A DNA stretch of 14,397 bases from JANNOG01 sp964516515 (GCA_964516515.1 CAZEYA010000097.1:1-14397); one strand, 5' to 3'; shown: positions 1 through 6,574, numbered from the stretch's first letter. The notes: a model not told the origin generated them from the sequence alone. Numbers and translations are program-made.

Positions 1-711
1 CGCATGCAGCGCCGTCAGCAGCGCCTCGTGGTCAACCAGGGCACCCCTGGCCGCGTTGACCAGGAGCGCGCCCGGCTTCATCGCGGCCAGGAAGGCGGCA
101 TCCACCAGCCCGCGGGTGTGTGGGGTCGCCGGTGCCAGCAGGATGACGATGTCAGCCGGCGGCAGCAGCGACGGAAGTTCACTCAGCGGTCGGCTGTCGG
201 GTCGCTGGCGTCTGGCCACGCCGACCACCTCGCAGCCGAACGGTGCCAATCGCGCCGCGACAGCGCGGCCGATGCTGCCATGGCCGATGACGAGTGCCCG
301 GCTGCCGTCGAGGTCCCGGGCGGGGATGCCGTGGGCGAAGGCGAGATTGGCGGTCTCGTCCCAGTGCCCCGCTCGCTGCTGGTCGACGAAGTGCCGCAGC
401 CGCTTGGCGTCGGCGAGGATGACCGCCAGCACCCACTCGGCCACGGGACCGTCGTGCACCCCGGAGGCGTTGCACAGCCGGACGCCTGATGGCAGGGGCG
501 GCACCCAGTCCACGCCGGCATTGAGCGTCTGCACGACATCGAGCGAGCTCATCGCCGGCAGCAGCGCGGCGAACTCGCCGCGCGCGGGCGGTGGCAGCAC
601 CACGAACGAGACCTCGGCCGGTGAGCGGCCCCAGGCCGTCTCGACGAGGTCACTGGGTAATTCGCCCAGCGCGGCACGGTCCGCGTCGGGCGGCAGCCAG
701 ACGGTTCTCAC
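1..711 (-). CDS. D-isomer specific 2-hydroxyacid dehydrogenase (3' end outside window)
   Basis: Predicted NAD(P)-dependent oxidoreductase that interconverts a D-2-hydroxyacid and a 2-oxoacid. The first 237 codons are visible; the stop lies beyond the window. The start is GTG at 711-709, whose GTGA overlaps the TGA of the upstream LLM gene, so the two are translationally coupled. The family signature NASG...GPVAEWVLA comes before the Rossmann region. The nucleotide-binding loop GHGSIG is at residues 143-148, and LLVNAARGALVD carries the catalytic Arg at residue 222. The catalytic Glu and His normally found further on would lie outside the window. The N-terminal part is short and diverged (VWLPPDADR...), as in the less characterised phosphoglycerate-dehydrogenase-like members. 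The substrate cannot be told from sequence. Family assignment is firm, start fairly firm. Confidence 0.9.
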   Translation of the reverse strand, partial: MRTVWLPPDADRAALGELPSDLVETAWGRSPAEVSFVVLPPPARGEFAALLPAMSSLDVVQTLNAGVDWVPPLPSGVRLCNASGVHDGPVAEWVLAVILADAKRLRHFVDQQRAGHWDETANLAFAHGIPARDLDGSRALVIGHGSIGRAVAARLAPFGCEVVGVARRQRPDSRPLSELPSLLPPADIVILLAPATPHTRGLVDAAFLAAMKPGALLVNAARGALVDHEALLTALHA

Positions 712-1679
712 GCCTGCTGCATGGCGCCCATGCCCGGCGGCGGTCCGCCCGGGGCGCCACCCATCGCGGCCAGGACGTGCGGCGGCGGTGTGGGTACCTC
801 GGGTGCGTCGGCGACGACCACATCGGACAGCGAGCGCGCGACCTCGCCCACCCAGTCCAGCTCGGCAAGGTCAGAGACGCAGGGCACCAGCACCACCTCG
901 GTCGCACCGTAGCGGGCGAACTGCTCGACGACGGCCCGGACGTCCGCCTCGCCGGTATGGATGCTGTCGCGGACCGGCAGCGGCGGGCCGCCCTGCAGCA
1001 TGTAGTCGTCCATCCACGCGGTCGCCCTCTCGTGGATCTGAGGAGTGGAGGCCACCCAGGTGCTGGCGATGACCCGCGGTGACCCCGGCCGTTCGGCGGC
1101 ACGCCACGCCTGGCGCACGCCGTGGGCCTCCAGGCCGAACACCCAGGGCGCGACGCCGCCATGGGCGTAACCGGTGCCGTGCTGCAGGATCCGGCCGATG
1201 GCGCGTGGCGATGCGCCGCCCATGAGGAACTGCACGTCGGCGGGCAGGTCGGGACCGAGGCACTGCAGCGGGTCCGGGCGCTGCCGCAGGCCGGCCAGCA
1301 CGGCCAGGGCGGCGTCCAGGGCATCGCCACGGTGCTTCCAGTCGACGCCGGACGTCGTGTAGTCGTCGGGTCGGGCGCCCACGCCGAGGCCGATCGACAG
1401 CCGCCCCGGCGCGAACGTGGCGAGGGTCGCCACCTCCTTGCCGAACGCCGCCGCGTTGCGGGCACCGGCCAGCGAGACGTAGGTCATCAGCGGGATCCGC
1501 TCGGTCACCGCCGCCGCCGCGGCCAGCGTGACCAGCGGGTCGAGGTTGCAGTAGGCCAGCCGGTCCTGCACCGCCAGCAGCGAGAACGCCTCGCTCGCCT
1601 CGGCCCTCCTGGCCCACTCCAGGACGGTCTCACCACGGACCTCGGGCACCCCGTTGGGAAGCATCACGCCGATCTGCAT
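708..1679 (-). CDS. LLM class (luciferase-like, probably F420-dependent) oxidoreductase
   Basis: 323-residue TIM-barrel oxidoreductase of the luciferase-like monooxygenase superfamily; in actinomycetes these proteins mostly use F420 or FMN. Seen directly: an N-terminal barrel strand MQIGVMLPNG; the segment LLAVQDRLAYCNLDPLVTLA; TERIPLMTYVSLAGARNAAAFGKEVATLA; and GRLSIGLGVGARPDDY, the usual cofactor-contacting region. The protein ends in a Gly/Pro/Met-rich tail, probably disordered. Only a weak GGAG lies about 13 bases before the ATG. It is the first gene of a leftward pair with the 2-hydroxyacid dehydrogenase (GTGA overlap) and is divergent from the amidohydrolase operon. Cofactor and substrate are inferred from the family only. 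Together the pair suggests stepwise oxidation or reduction of a small organic acid or carbonyl compound. Confidence 0.9.
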   Translation of the reverse strand: MQIGVMLPNGVPEVRGETVLEWARRAEASEAFSLLAVQDRLAYCNLDPLVTLAAAAAVTERIPLMTYVSLAGARNAAAFGKEVATLATFAPGRLSIGLGVGARPDDYTTSGVDWKHRGDALDAALAVLAGLRQRPDPLQCLGPDLPADVQFLMGGASPRAIGRILQHGTGYAHGGVAPWVFGLEAHGVRQAWRAAERPGSPRVIASTWVASTPQIHERATAWMDDYMLQGGPPLPVRDSIHTGEADVRAVVEQFARYGATEVVLVPCVSDLAELDWVGEVARSLSDVVVADAPEVPTPPPHVLAAMGGAPGGPPPGMGAMQQA

Positions 1680-1708
1680 GACGGGAGTGTGCTCCGAGCC
1701 TCATCGCG

Positions 1709-1740
1709 TTGTCTAGACGGTCGTCACAAGAACGCATAAT
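1709..1740 (+). promoter_or_regulatory. Candidate promoter/operator in the divergent spacer
   Basis: The 97-base spacer 1680-1776 separates the two divergent operons. CATAAT at 1735-1740 matches five of six positions of a sigma-70 type -10 box and stands about 37 bases before the ATG at 1777. There is no clean -35: TTGTCT at 1709-1714 is 20 bases away, which is long. An 8-base perfect palindrome GTCTAGAC at 1711-1718 sits where a regulator could overlap a -35. Function is inferred; the palindrome is seen. Confidence 0.35.
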
Positions 1741-1765
1741 CTGTAGAGCACTCAACCCTCGTCGT

Positions 1766-1770
1766 GGAGG
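1766..1770 (+). promoter_or_regulatory. Ribosome binding site of amidohydrolase A
   Basis: GGAGG lies 6 bases upstream of the ATG at 1777. It fixes this start, which also gives the conserved N-terminal strand of the family. Confidence 0.8.
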
Positions 1771-1776
1771 CGTCAC

Positions 1777-2871
1777 ATGATCGATGGCATCCCGGTCGTC
1801 AACGCGGTCGCCCATGCCTACAACTTCGACGCCGGCAACGCGCGAGGACCTTTCGGCGCCGCTGTACGGGAGGCCTTCTTCGGCATCCACTCGCACTTCA
1901 ACCCGCCGGACTGGCAGGTGCCCAAGGACCTGTTCCAGATCGACCAGACCGCCGAGCTGCTGGCGCGGACGCACTTCCGCGAGAGTGACGTCGACGTCCT
2001 CGCTTACCACACGCTGCGGCTGGACTCGCTGTTCAGCGACGGGCTGTGCTCCTTCGACAAGGCCGTCGAGCTGCAGGAACGCTGGCCCCAGCGGGTGGTG
2101 ACCTACCTCGGTATCGACCCGACGCTGGGACTGCAGCGCTGCCTGGACGATCTGGCCGAGCAGCACGAGCGCCTGCCGCAGGCCATCGGCGTCAAGATGT
2201 ACCCGGACCAGCTCGAGCCGTACCGGACGTTCCGGATGGACGACCCGGAGCTGATGTTCCCGCTCTACCAGCGCATGATCGAGCTGGGGATCCGCGTCGT
2301 CGCGATCCACAAGGCGCTGCCCAACGGACCGGTGCCGCTCGCGCCCTACTCGATCGCCGACGTCGAGGGCGCGGCCATGGTCTTCGGTGGCCTGAACTTC
2401 GAGATCGTCCATGCCGGGATGGCGTTCGTGCCCGAGACCGCGTACGCGTTGGCGCGCTTTCCCAATGTCTACGCCAACCTCGAGATCACCACCATGCTCA
2501 TCTCGAAGGCACCGCGGCTGTTCGCTGAAGCGATGGGCGAGATGCTGTTCTGGGGCGGACCGGAGAAGCTGCTCTATTCCGACGGCGCGTTGTTCGCCCA
2601 TCCGCGTCTGGGGCTGCAGGCCTTCTGGGACTTCGAGATGCCCGCCGACGTGCTGGACAAATACGGCCTGCCGCCGCTGGGCCGGGCGGAGAAGGCGATG
2701 ATCCTGGGTGGCAACTACGCCCGGATGACCGGAATCGATCTGCCCGGAATGCTCGCGGCCCAGGCGGACGACGAGTGGTCGCGGGCCCGGGCCGAGCACG
2801 GCCTGGCCGAACCGTTCTCGAACTGGAAGGCCTGCATGGTGGAGAAGAACGCGACGGTGGTGCCGGTATGA
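1777..2871 (+). CDS. Amidohydrolase-2 family protein A (ACMSD-like TIM barrel)
   Basis: 364-residue protein of the Amidohydro_2 superfamily (metal-dependent hydrolases and decarboxylases, cytoplasmic). The first metal motif, normally DxHxH, reads NAVAH, leaving only His13. Later conserved points are Lys in GVKMYP, His178 in AIHKALPNG, His212 in IVHAGMAF and Asp269 in YSDGALF. The C-terminus carries the typical GGNYARMTGID. Start is ATG after GGAGG. It is the first of five genes joined by 4-base overlaps; its TGA overlaps the next ATG. It is a diverged paralogue of the gene at 3709-4719. From memory, members of this kind sit beside soluble di-iron monooxygenases (propane monooxygenase type) with an unresolved role, so a maturation function is as possible as catalysis. 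Family is firm; reaction unknown. Confidence 0.88.
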   Translation: MIDGIPVVNAVAHAYNFDAGNARGPFGAAVREAFFGIHSHFNPPDWQVPKDLFQIDQTAELLARTHFRESDVDVLAYHTLRLDSLFSDGLCSFDKAVELQERWPQRVVTYLGIDPTLGLQRCLDDLAEQHERLPQAIGVKMYPDQLEPYRTFRMDDPELMFPLYQRMIELGIRVVAIHKALPNGPVPLAPYSIADVEGAAMVFGGLNFEIVHAGMAFVPETAYALARFPNVYANLEITTMLISKAPRLFAEAMGEMLFWGGPEKLLYSDGALFAHPRLGLQAFWDFEMPADVLDKYGLPPLGRAEKAMILGGNYARMTGIDLPGMLAAQADDEWSRARAEHGLAEPFSNWKACMVEKNATVVPV

Positions 2872-3251
2872 CGACGCCGATCCAGCGCCTCGACGGAGCG
2901 CTGGCGCGGATCGTCGATCCGTGCAGTGCCGCGTCCGGCGTCTCGCTGTCGCTGGCGGACATGGGTCTGGTGCTGGCGCGGTGGATCTCACCGGAGGGTG
3001 CCGTCGAGGTCGACCTCGGTGTCACCGGGCCTGGGTGCACCTTCGTGGGGCTGCTGGTGGAGGCGGTCGAACGAGAGGTGCACGTGGAGTTCGGGCCGCT
3101 GACCAAGGTCCTCGTCACCGTCGACACGAACGTCGTCTGGAGCGAGGCGGCGATGTCCGACCGTGCCCGCCGCGCACTGGCCGCACGGCGCCGCGCCACC
3201 GTGGTCGGCCTGGGGCTGCGACCCCGGATGTGGCAGGAGGAGACGGCATGA
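2868..3251 (+). CDS. DUF59/MIP18-type metal-sulfur cluster assembly factor (PaaD/SufT-like)
   Basis: 127-residue single-domain protein of the MIP18/DUF59 family, whose members help deliver or assemble Fe-S clusters on target enzymes. Family hallmarks seen: DPCSAASGVSLSLADMGLV with Cys19 near the N-terminus, the central TGPGCTF with Cys57, the domain-closing VDTNVVWSEAAMSDRAR, and a basic C-terminal tail. The open frame extends upstream to 2775, but that part is the shifted frame of amidohydrolase A. The start at 2868 (ATGA overlap with the preceding stop) begins right at the domain and is preferred. It lies between an amidohydrolase and a SnoaL gene in the same operon, so its client may be a product of the operon or a protein encoded elsewhere; no Fe-S enzyme is encoded inside the operon itself. 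Confidence 0.87.
   Translation: MTTPIQRLDGALARIVDPCSAASGVSLSLADMGLVLARWISPEGAVEVDLGVTGPGCTFVGLLVEAVEREVHVEFGPLTKVLVTVDTNVVWSEAAMSDRARRALAARRRATVVGLGLRPRMWQEETA
3235..3242 (+). promoter_or_regulatory. Strong ribosome binding site of the SnoaL-like gene
   Basis: AGGAGGAG ends 5 bases before the ATG at 3248. It decides the start against the longer open frame that begins at 2921. Confidence 0.8.
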
Positions 3252-3712
3252 GTTCCGGTTTGACCCCCGACGGGATGCGGGCCCTGGTGCGGCGCCAGAT
3301 CGAGGAGCTGTGGGGGCGAAGCGATCCATCGCTCATTCCTGAGATGTACGCCGAGGACATCATCGACCATAATCCGCTGCCCGGGCAGACGCCCGGGCAC
3401 GAAGGGCTGCGCGAAGCTATTCGCGTGTTCTCCGTGGCGTTTCCCGACATCGAGATGACACTGCACGGCGTACTGGCGGACGGTGACTACGCAGTCGACT
3501 TCTGGACGTTTCGCGGTACGCATCTGGGCGATTTCAATGGCTTGCCGCCGACCGGCCGCCGTGTCGAGTTCAACGGCATCGATGTCGTCAAGGTGCAGGA
3601 AGGGAAGATCGCCGAGATCTGGCACGTCGAGGACATGGCGCGCATGCTCGACCAGCTCGGTGTCACCGATCGGCTGCCCCGAGTCCGTCCAGCTGCGGAG
3701 GCGGCGGCGTGA
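3248..3712 (+). CDS. SnoaL-like ester cyclase/polyketide cyclase family protein
   Basis: 154-residue protein with the NTF2-like fold of the SnoaL family. Seen: an N-terminal helix region (MRALVRRQIEELW), YAEDIIDHNPLPGQTPGHEG, VFSVAFPDIEMTLHGVLADGDYAVDFWTFRGTH, and the closing GLPPTGRRVEFNGIDVVKVQEGKIAEIWHVED. This order is typical of SnoaL-like proteins, which range from aldol-type cyclases to isomerases and proteins of unknown task. The start is ATG at 3248, after a strong ribosome binding site and overlapping the previous stop (ATGA). Its TGA overlaps the GTG of the next gene. No polyketide synthase genes are nearby, so a cyclase role in antibiotic synthesis is unlikely; a small-molecule hydrolase or isomerase role alongside the amidohydrolases is a guess. 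Confidence 0.87.
   Translation: MSSGLTPDGMRALVRRQIEELWGRSDPSLIPEMYAEDIIDHNPLPGQTPGHEGLREAIRVFSVAFPDIEMTLHGVLADGDYAVDFWTFRGTHLGDFNGLPPTGRRVEFNGIDVVKVQEGKIAEIWHVEDMARMLDQLGVTDRLPRVRPAAEAAA
3697..3701 (+). promoter_or_regulatory. Ribosome binding site of amidohydrolase B
   Basis: GGAGG lies 7 bases before the GTG at 3709, inside the end of the SnoaL-like gene. It supports the GTG start. Confidence 0.7.
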
Positions 3713-4719
3713 TCGACGACATCGCGGTCTTCGACAACGTCGTGCACCTGCATGACATGAGCGACGCCAACCTGCTCACCGCGGCACCGGGCGCGCACCG
3801 CAGCCGCGAACTCGCCCTCATGCTGGGGGAGGCGCTGCGGCCGCTGCATGGTGACCAGACCCGGTTCGACGCCGAGATCAGCGTGGCCACCATGGGCCGG
3901 ATGGTTTTCGACGATTCGCCGACGGACCTCGCGATGGCGCAGGTGGTCCCGATCTGGGACTGGTTCGCCGACTGGTGGGCCCCGGTGCGGCTGCAGGCGG
4001 CGTTTCGCGACGCCTATCCCGATCGGGCGTTCTTCTGCGGCGGCGTGGACCCGTCGTGGAAAGGTCTGACGCCGGCGCTGGAGCACCTGGAGTGGCAGGT
4101 GAGAGAGCTCGGTGCGGTCAGCATGAAGTTCTACAACGGCCACACCGACGGCGCAACCTGGCGCTGCGACGACGAGCAGGTGGCCTACCCGATCTATGAG
4201 AAGGCGCGGGAACTGGGCATCACGGTGCTGCAGTTCCACAAGGGATTCCCGTTCGGCCTGACGCCGGTGGAGCAGACCCGGCCCAACGACATCCAGCGTG
4301 CCGCCCGGGATTTCCCGGACATGCAGTTCCTCATTCATCACCTGGGCATCCCGTACTTCGACGAGACGGTGAACATCGCGGCGCGGTGGCCCAATGTGCA
4401 CCTGGTGCTGTCCGCCAATCTGTGTTTCACCCCGATCCAGCCGCGTCTGGTGCAGAAGCAGCTGGGGCGGCTGCTGTTCGAGGTCGGCGTGGACAAGCTG
4501 ATGTGGGGATCCGAGGCGGGGTTGGCGGGCCCGCCGGCGCCCTATCTCAGGGCGTTCATGGACCTGCAGATCCCTGACGACCTGCGGGAGGGATACGGCT
4601 ATCCACAGCTGACCCACGAGGACAAGCGGAAGATCCTCGGCGGCAACTTCGCCCGGCTCATGGGTGTGGACCTGCCCACAGCGCCGCTGCCGGCCGTTGT
4701 GCATCCGATCGCAACATGA
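3709..4719 (+). CDS. Amidohydrolase-2 family protein B (paralogue of A)
   Basis: 336-residue Amidohydro_2 family TIM barrel, clearly a paralogue of the protein at 1777-2871: the same strand order, and the same C-terminal GGNFARLMGVDLP. The first metal motif is DNVVH with only His13. Other conserved points are Lys in SMKFYNGH, His177 in QFHKGFPFG, His210-His211 in IHHLG, and Glu269 in WGSEAG, where family members and its paralogue carry Asp. The start is GTG at 3709 (GTGA overlap, ribosome binding site 7 bases upstream). The stop overlaps the ATG of the NifU-like gene. Two non-identical copies within one operon suggest a heteromer or two successive steps (inference). Substrate unknown; hydrolase, decarboxylase and non-catalytic assembly factor are all possible. 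Confidence 0.87.
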   Translation: MIDDIAVFDNVVHLHDMSDANLLTAAPGAHRSRELALMLGEALRPLHGDQTRFDAEISVATMGRMVFDDSPTDLAMAQVVPIWDWFADWWAPVRLQAAFRDAYPDRAFFCGGVDPSWKGLTPALEHLEWQVRELGAVSMKFYNGHTDGATWRCDDEQVAYPIYEKARELGITVLQFHKGFPFGLTPVEQTRPNDIQRAARDFPDMQFLIHHLGIPYFDETVNIAARWPNVHLVLSANLCFTPIQPRLVQKQLGRLLFEVGVDKLMWGSEAGLAGPPAPYLRAFMDLQIPDDLREGYGYPQLTHEDKRKILGGNFARLMGVDLPTAPLPAVVHPIAT

Positions 4720-5048
4720 GTACTCCAACGAGCAGTGCCGCGAGCAGTGCGGCGAGCCCCCCGGTGAGCAGTGCGGGCGGCGGCATCGACTCCCTTGAGC
4801 TGGCGGTCGCAGCAGCCGGGCGTGCCTTGCGGGCACACGCCGGAGGCCTCGAGCTGGTCGAGGTGATCGAGGGCGATGTCGTGGTTCGGTTCACGGGCAT
4901 GTGCACCGGCTGCGCCTTCAAGCTGATGACCATGGCAGCCACCGTCGAGCCCCTGCTCATGGCTATCCCCGGAGTGCGGGGCGTGCGCGCCTTGGGAGGC
5001 AGGGCCGACGAGGAGGCGATGCGCCGGGCACGGCGATTCCTAGGCTGA
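4716..5048 (+). CDS. Stand-alone NifU C-terminal-like Fe-S scaffold protein
   Basis: 110-residue protein. Residues 1 to about 22 are a Ser/Ala-rich low-complexity lead (SSAASSAASPPVSSAGGG) encoded by a 12-base tandem repeat. From about residue 24 it matches the NifU C-terminal (Nfu) domain: LELVEVIEGDVVVRFTGMCTGCAF with Cys63-x-x-Cys66, followed by ATVEPLLMAIPGVRGV. Nfu domains hold a transient 4Fe-4S cluster at the interface of a dimer and pass it on to target proteins. The residue after the second Cys is Ala rather than the usual Pro. It is the last gene of the operon, with an ATGA overlap and no obvious Shine-Dalgarno, so translation probably relies on coupling. With the DUF59 protein it gives the operon two different Fe-S handling factors. 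Confidence 0.85.
   Translation: MSTPTSSAASSAASPPVSSAGGGIDSLELAVAAAGRALRAHAGGLELVEVIEGDVVVRFTGMCTGCAFKLMTMAATVEPLLMAIPGVRGVRALGGRADEEAMRRARRFLG
4730..4777 (+). repeat. Four 12-base tandem units in the NifU-like gene
   Basis: Units start at 4730, 4742, 4754 and 4766. The first, second and fourth begin GAGCAGTGC; the third is diverged (GAGCCCCCC). They encode the Ser-Ser-Ala-Ala type lead before the Nfu domain. Confidence 0.75.
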
Positions 5049-5226
5049 CCGCTCGGACAGCAATGGCGACTGCGGCACCCGCCACGCCTCGCCCAGGGCG
5101 TCATCGACCAGGGTCAACGCGGTGCGCACAGCACACAGCGTTGCCGGCAATCCCGCACCAGACGCATTCGAACACTAGTACGAGCAATGTCGATTATCCA
5201 ACTCGATCGGCGTACCTTTCTGGGTC

Positions 5227-5646
5227 ATGACAACGATCCCGATGCCCGACTCCGACGTCGGGGCCTTCATCCAGGCCGTCCCTGACGAACGGCGCCGCGC
5301 TGATGCCCGGGTCGTGCTCGACCTGCTGCGGCGCACCACCGGCTACCCGCCGGTCATGTGGGGGCCCAGCATCGTCGGGTTCGGCAGCTATCACTATCGC
5401 TATGCCAGCGGTCGCGAGGGCGACTTCCTGATCGTCGGATTCTCGCCCCGGAAGGCCGCGACCACCGTCTACCTCTACGGCGGGTTCGAGGACCGCACCG
5501 ACGTCCTGGCCCGGCTCGGACCGCACTCGATCGGCAAGGGTTGCCTCTATCTCAAGCGGGTAACAGACATCGACCTCGCCGTCCTGGAGGAGTTGATCAT
5601 GAGTTCGGTGCAGGCTGCTCGCGAGGTGGATACCGGACCCCAGTAG
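5227..5646 (+). CDS. DUF1801 domain protein
   Basis: 139-residue protein of the DUF1801 (YdhG-like) family, of unknown biochemical function. Family marks seen: an N-terminal VGAFIQAVPDERRRADARVVLDLLR, then PPVMWGPSIVGFGSYHYRYASGREGDF, SPRKAATTVYLYGG, and GKGCLYLKRVTDIDLAVLEELI. This covers the whole domain at normal length. No clear Shine-Dalgarno lies before the ATG; the transcript may be leaderless or weakly translated. It stands alone on the plus strand, 178 bases after the NifU-like gene. The spacer 5049-5226 loses GC content towards the start, as a promoter region would. The last 50 bases overlap the 3' end of the convergent transporter gene as read here. Confidence 0.85.
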   Translation: MTTIPMPDSDVGAFIQAVPDERRRADARVVLDLLRRTTGYPPVMWGPSIVGFGSYHYRYASGREGDFLIVGFSPRKAATTVYLYGGFEDRTDVLARLGPHSIGKGCLYLKRVTDIDLAVLEELIMSSVQAAREVDTGPQ

Positions 5647-6574
5647 CTACTCGGCGCTGCTGCTCACGATGTCGGAACCGAACGCTCTGGCGCGGCCGAC
5701 CCTGCCCGACGACTACGCCGGCCACCACCAGCAGTGCGCCCAGCGGCTCGTTCCAGCTGATGCGCTCGCCGAGCACGACGATGCCGAGTGCAACCCCGAC
5801 GACCGGCGTCAGGTATGTCACCGTCGAGGCGTTGGTCGCGCCCCAGGCAGCTACCACGTTGGTGTTGAGCACATAGGCCAAACCCGTGCCGAGCACGCCG
5901 AGCGCTGCCACGGCCAGCACGACTGACGGCGTCAATGTCATGGGCTGTGTGGCGACCCAGGGTGTCACCAGCAGCATGATCGCGGCGCCGCAGCCCACCT
6001 GGACGGTGGCGACCGTGATGGCCGGCAGACCTAGCGGTGAGACGAACCGTCGGAGGTAGACGTAAGCCACGCCGTAGGAGAGCGTCGCCAGGAGGCAGGC
6101 ACCCTGCGCGTGCAACTCTCCACTACCCAGACCTCGCCACGGCCCCAGCAGGAGCAGCACACCCCCGAAGCCGAGACCCAGTCCGCCCAGTCTGGGTGGG
6201 GTCGGCCGCTCCGCAGGTAGGGCAAGGAGGGCGACCAGCATCGTCATCAGCGGCGCCGTGGCGTTGTACATGCTGGCAAGGCCGGAGGAGACGTACTGCT
6301 CGGCCCAGGCGAACGCCGTGAAGGGGATGACGCACAGTACGATCGAGAGCACGCCGAGGTGGGCCCAGGAGGCGATGCCCCGGGGCAGCGCGGATGAGGT
6401 TGCAGCCATCACCACGAGCAGCGCCATTGCTCCGAAGAGAAGTCGGCCAAGGGTGACCTGCACGGGTGAGATGCCGGCCACGGCCACCTTGATGAAGAGG
6501 AAGCTGGCCCCCCAAATCAGCGCGAGTGCGCAGAACTGCAGGACGGTTCGGGATCCAGAAGTCGACACATCCAT
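5597..6574 (-). CDS. EamA/DMT superfamily transporter
   Basis: 325-residue integral membrane protein of the drug/metabolite transporter superfamily (two EamA repeats, roughly residues 10-140 and 155-290). Ten hydrophobic segments can be counted, from LQFCALALIWGASFLFIKVA to the last, GALLVVAGVVVG. The conserved ALIWGASF of repeat 1 and the STVTYLTPVVGV of repeat 2 are present. These carriers usually export amino acids or other metabolites; the substrate is unknown. The ATG at 6574 places the first membrane segment about 10 residues in; an in-frame GTG at 6658 would overlap the VOC gene and is less likely. The tail after the last segment is a 36-residue Arg/Gln-rich stretch that overlaps the DUF1801 gene; see the finding on a possible frameshift. 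It lies 67 bases downstream of the VOC gene on the same strand. Confidence 0.87.
   Translation of the reverse strand: MDVSTSGSRTVLQFCALALIWGASFLFIKVAVAGISPVQVTLGRLLFGAMALLVVMAATSSALPRGIASWAHLGVLSIVLCVIPFTAFAWAEQYVSSGLASMYNATAPLMTMLVALLALPAERPTPPRLGGLGLGFGGVLLLLGPWRGLGSGELHAQGACLLATLSYGVAYVYLRRFVSPLGLPAITVATVQVGCGAAIMLLVTPWVATQPMTLTPSVVLAVAALGVLGTGLAYVLNTNVVAAWGATNASTVTYLTPVVGVALGIVVLGERISWNEPLGALLVVAGVVVGQGRPRQSVRFRHREQQRRVATGVRYPPREQPAPNS

Noticed and set aside
56..1072. 338-residue plus-strand frame over the hydroxyacid dehydrogenase and LLM genes
   Set aside because: Ser/Arg/Pro-rich mirror composition; the minus strand has two firm families.
1630..2991. 453-residue minus-strand open frame antisense to amidohydrolase A
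   Set aside because: No recognisable motif, and the plus strand encodes a clear protein family with a ribosome binding site.
2921..3247. Upstream extension of the SnoaL-like gene
   Set aside because: Shifted frame of the DUF59 gene; the strong AGGAGGAG and ATGA overlap set the start at 3248.
3487..4836. 449-residue minus-strand open frame antisense to amidohydrolase B
   Set aside because: Same reasoning: mirror frame of a real gene, no conserved motif, start lies inside the NifU-like gene.
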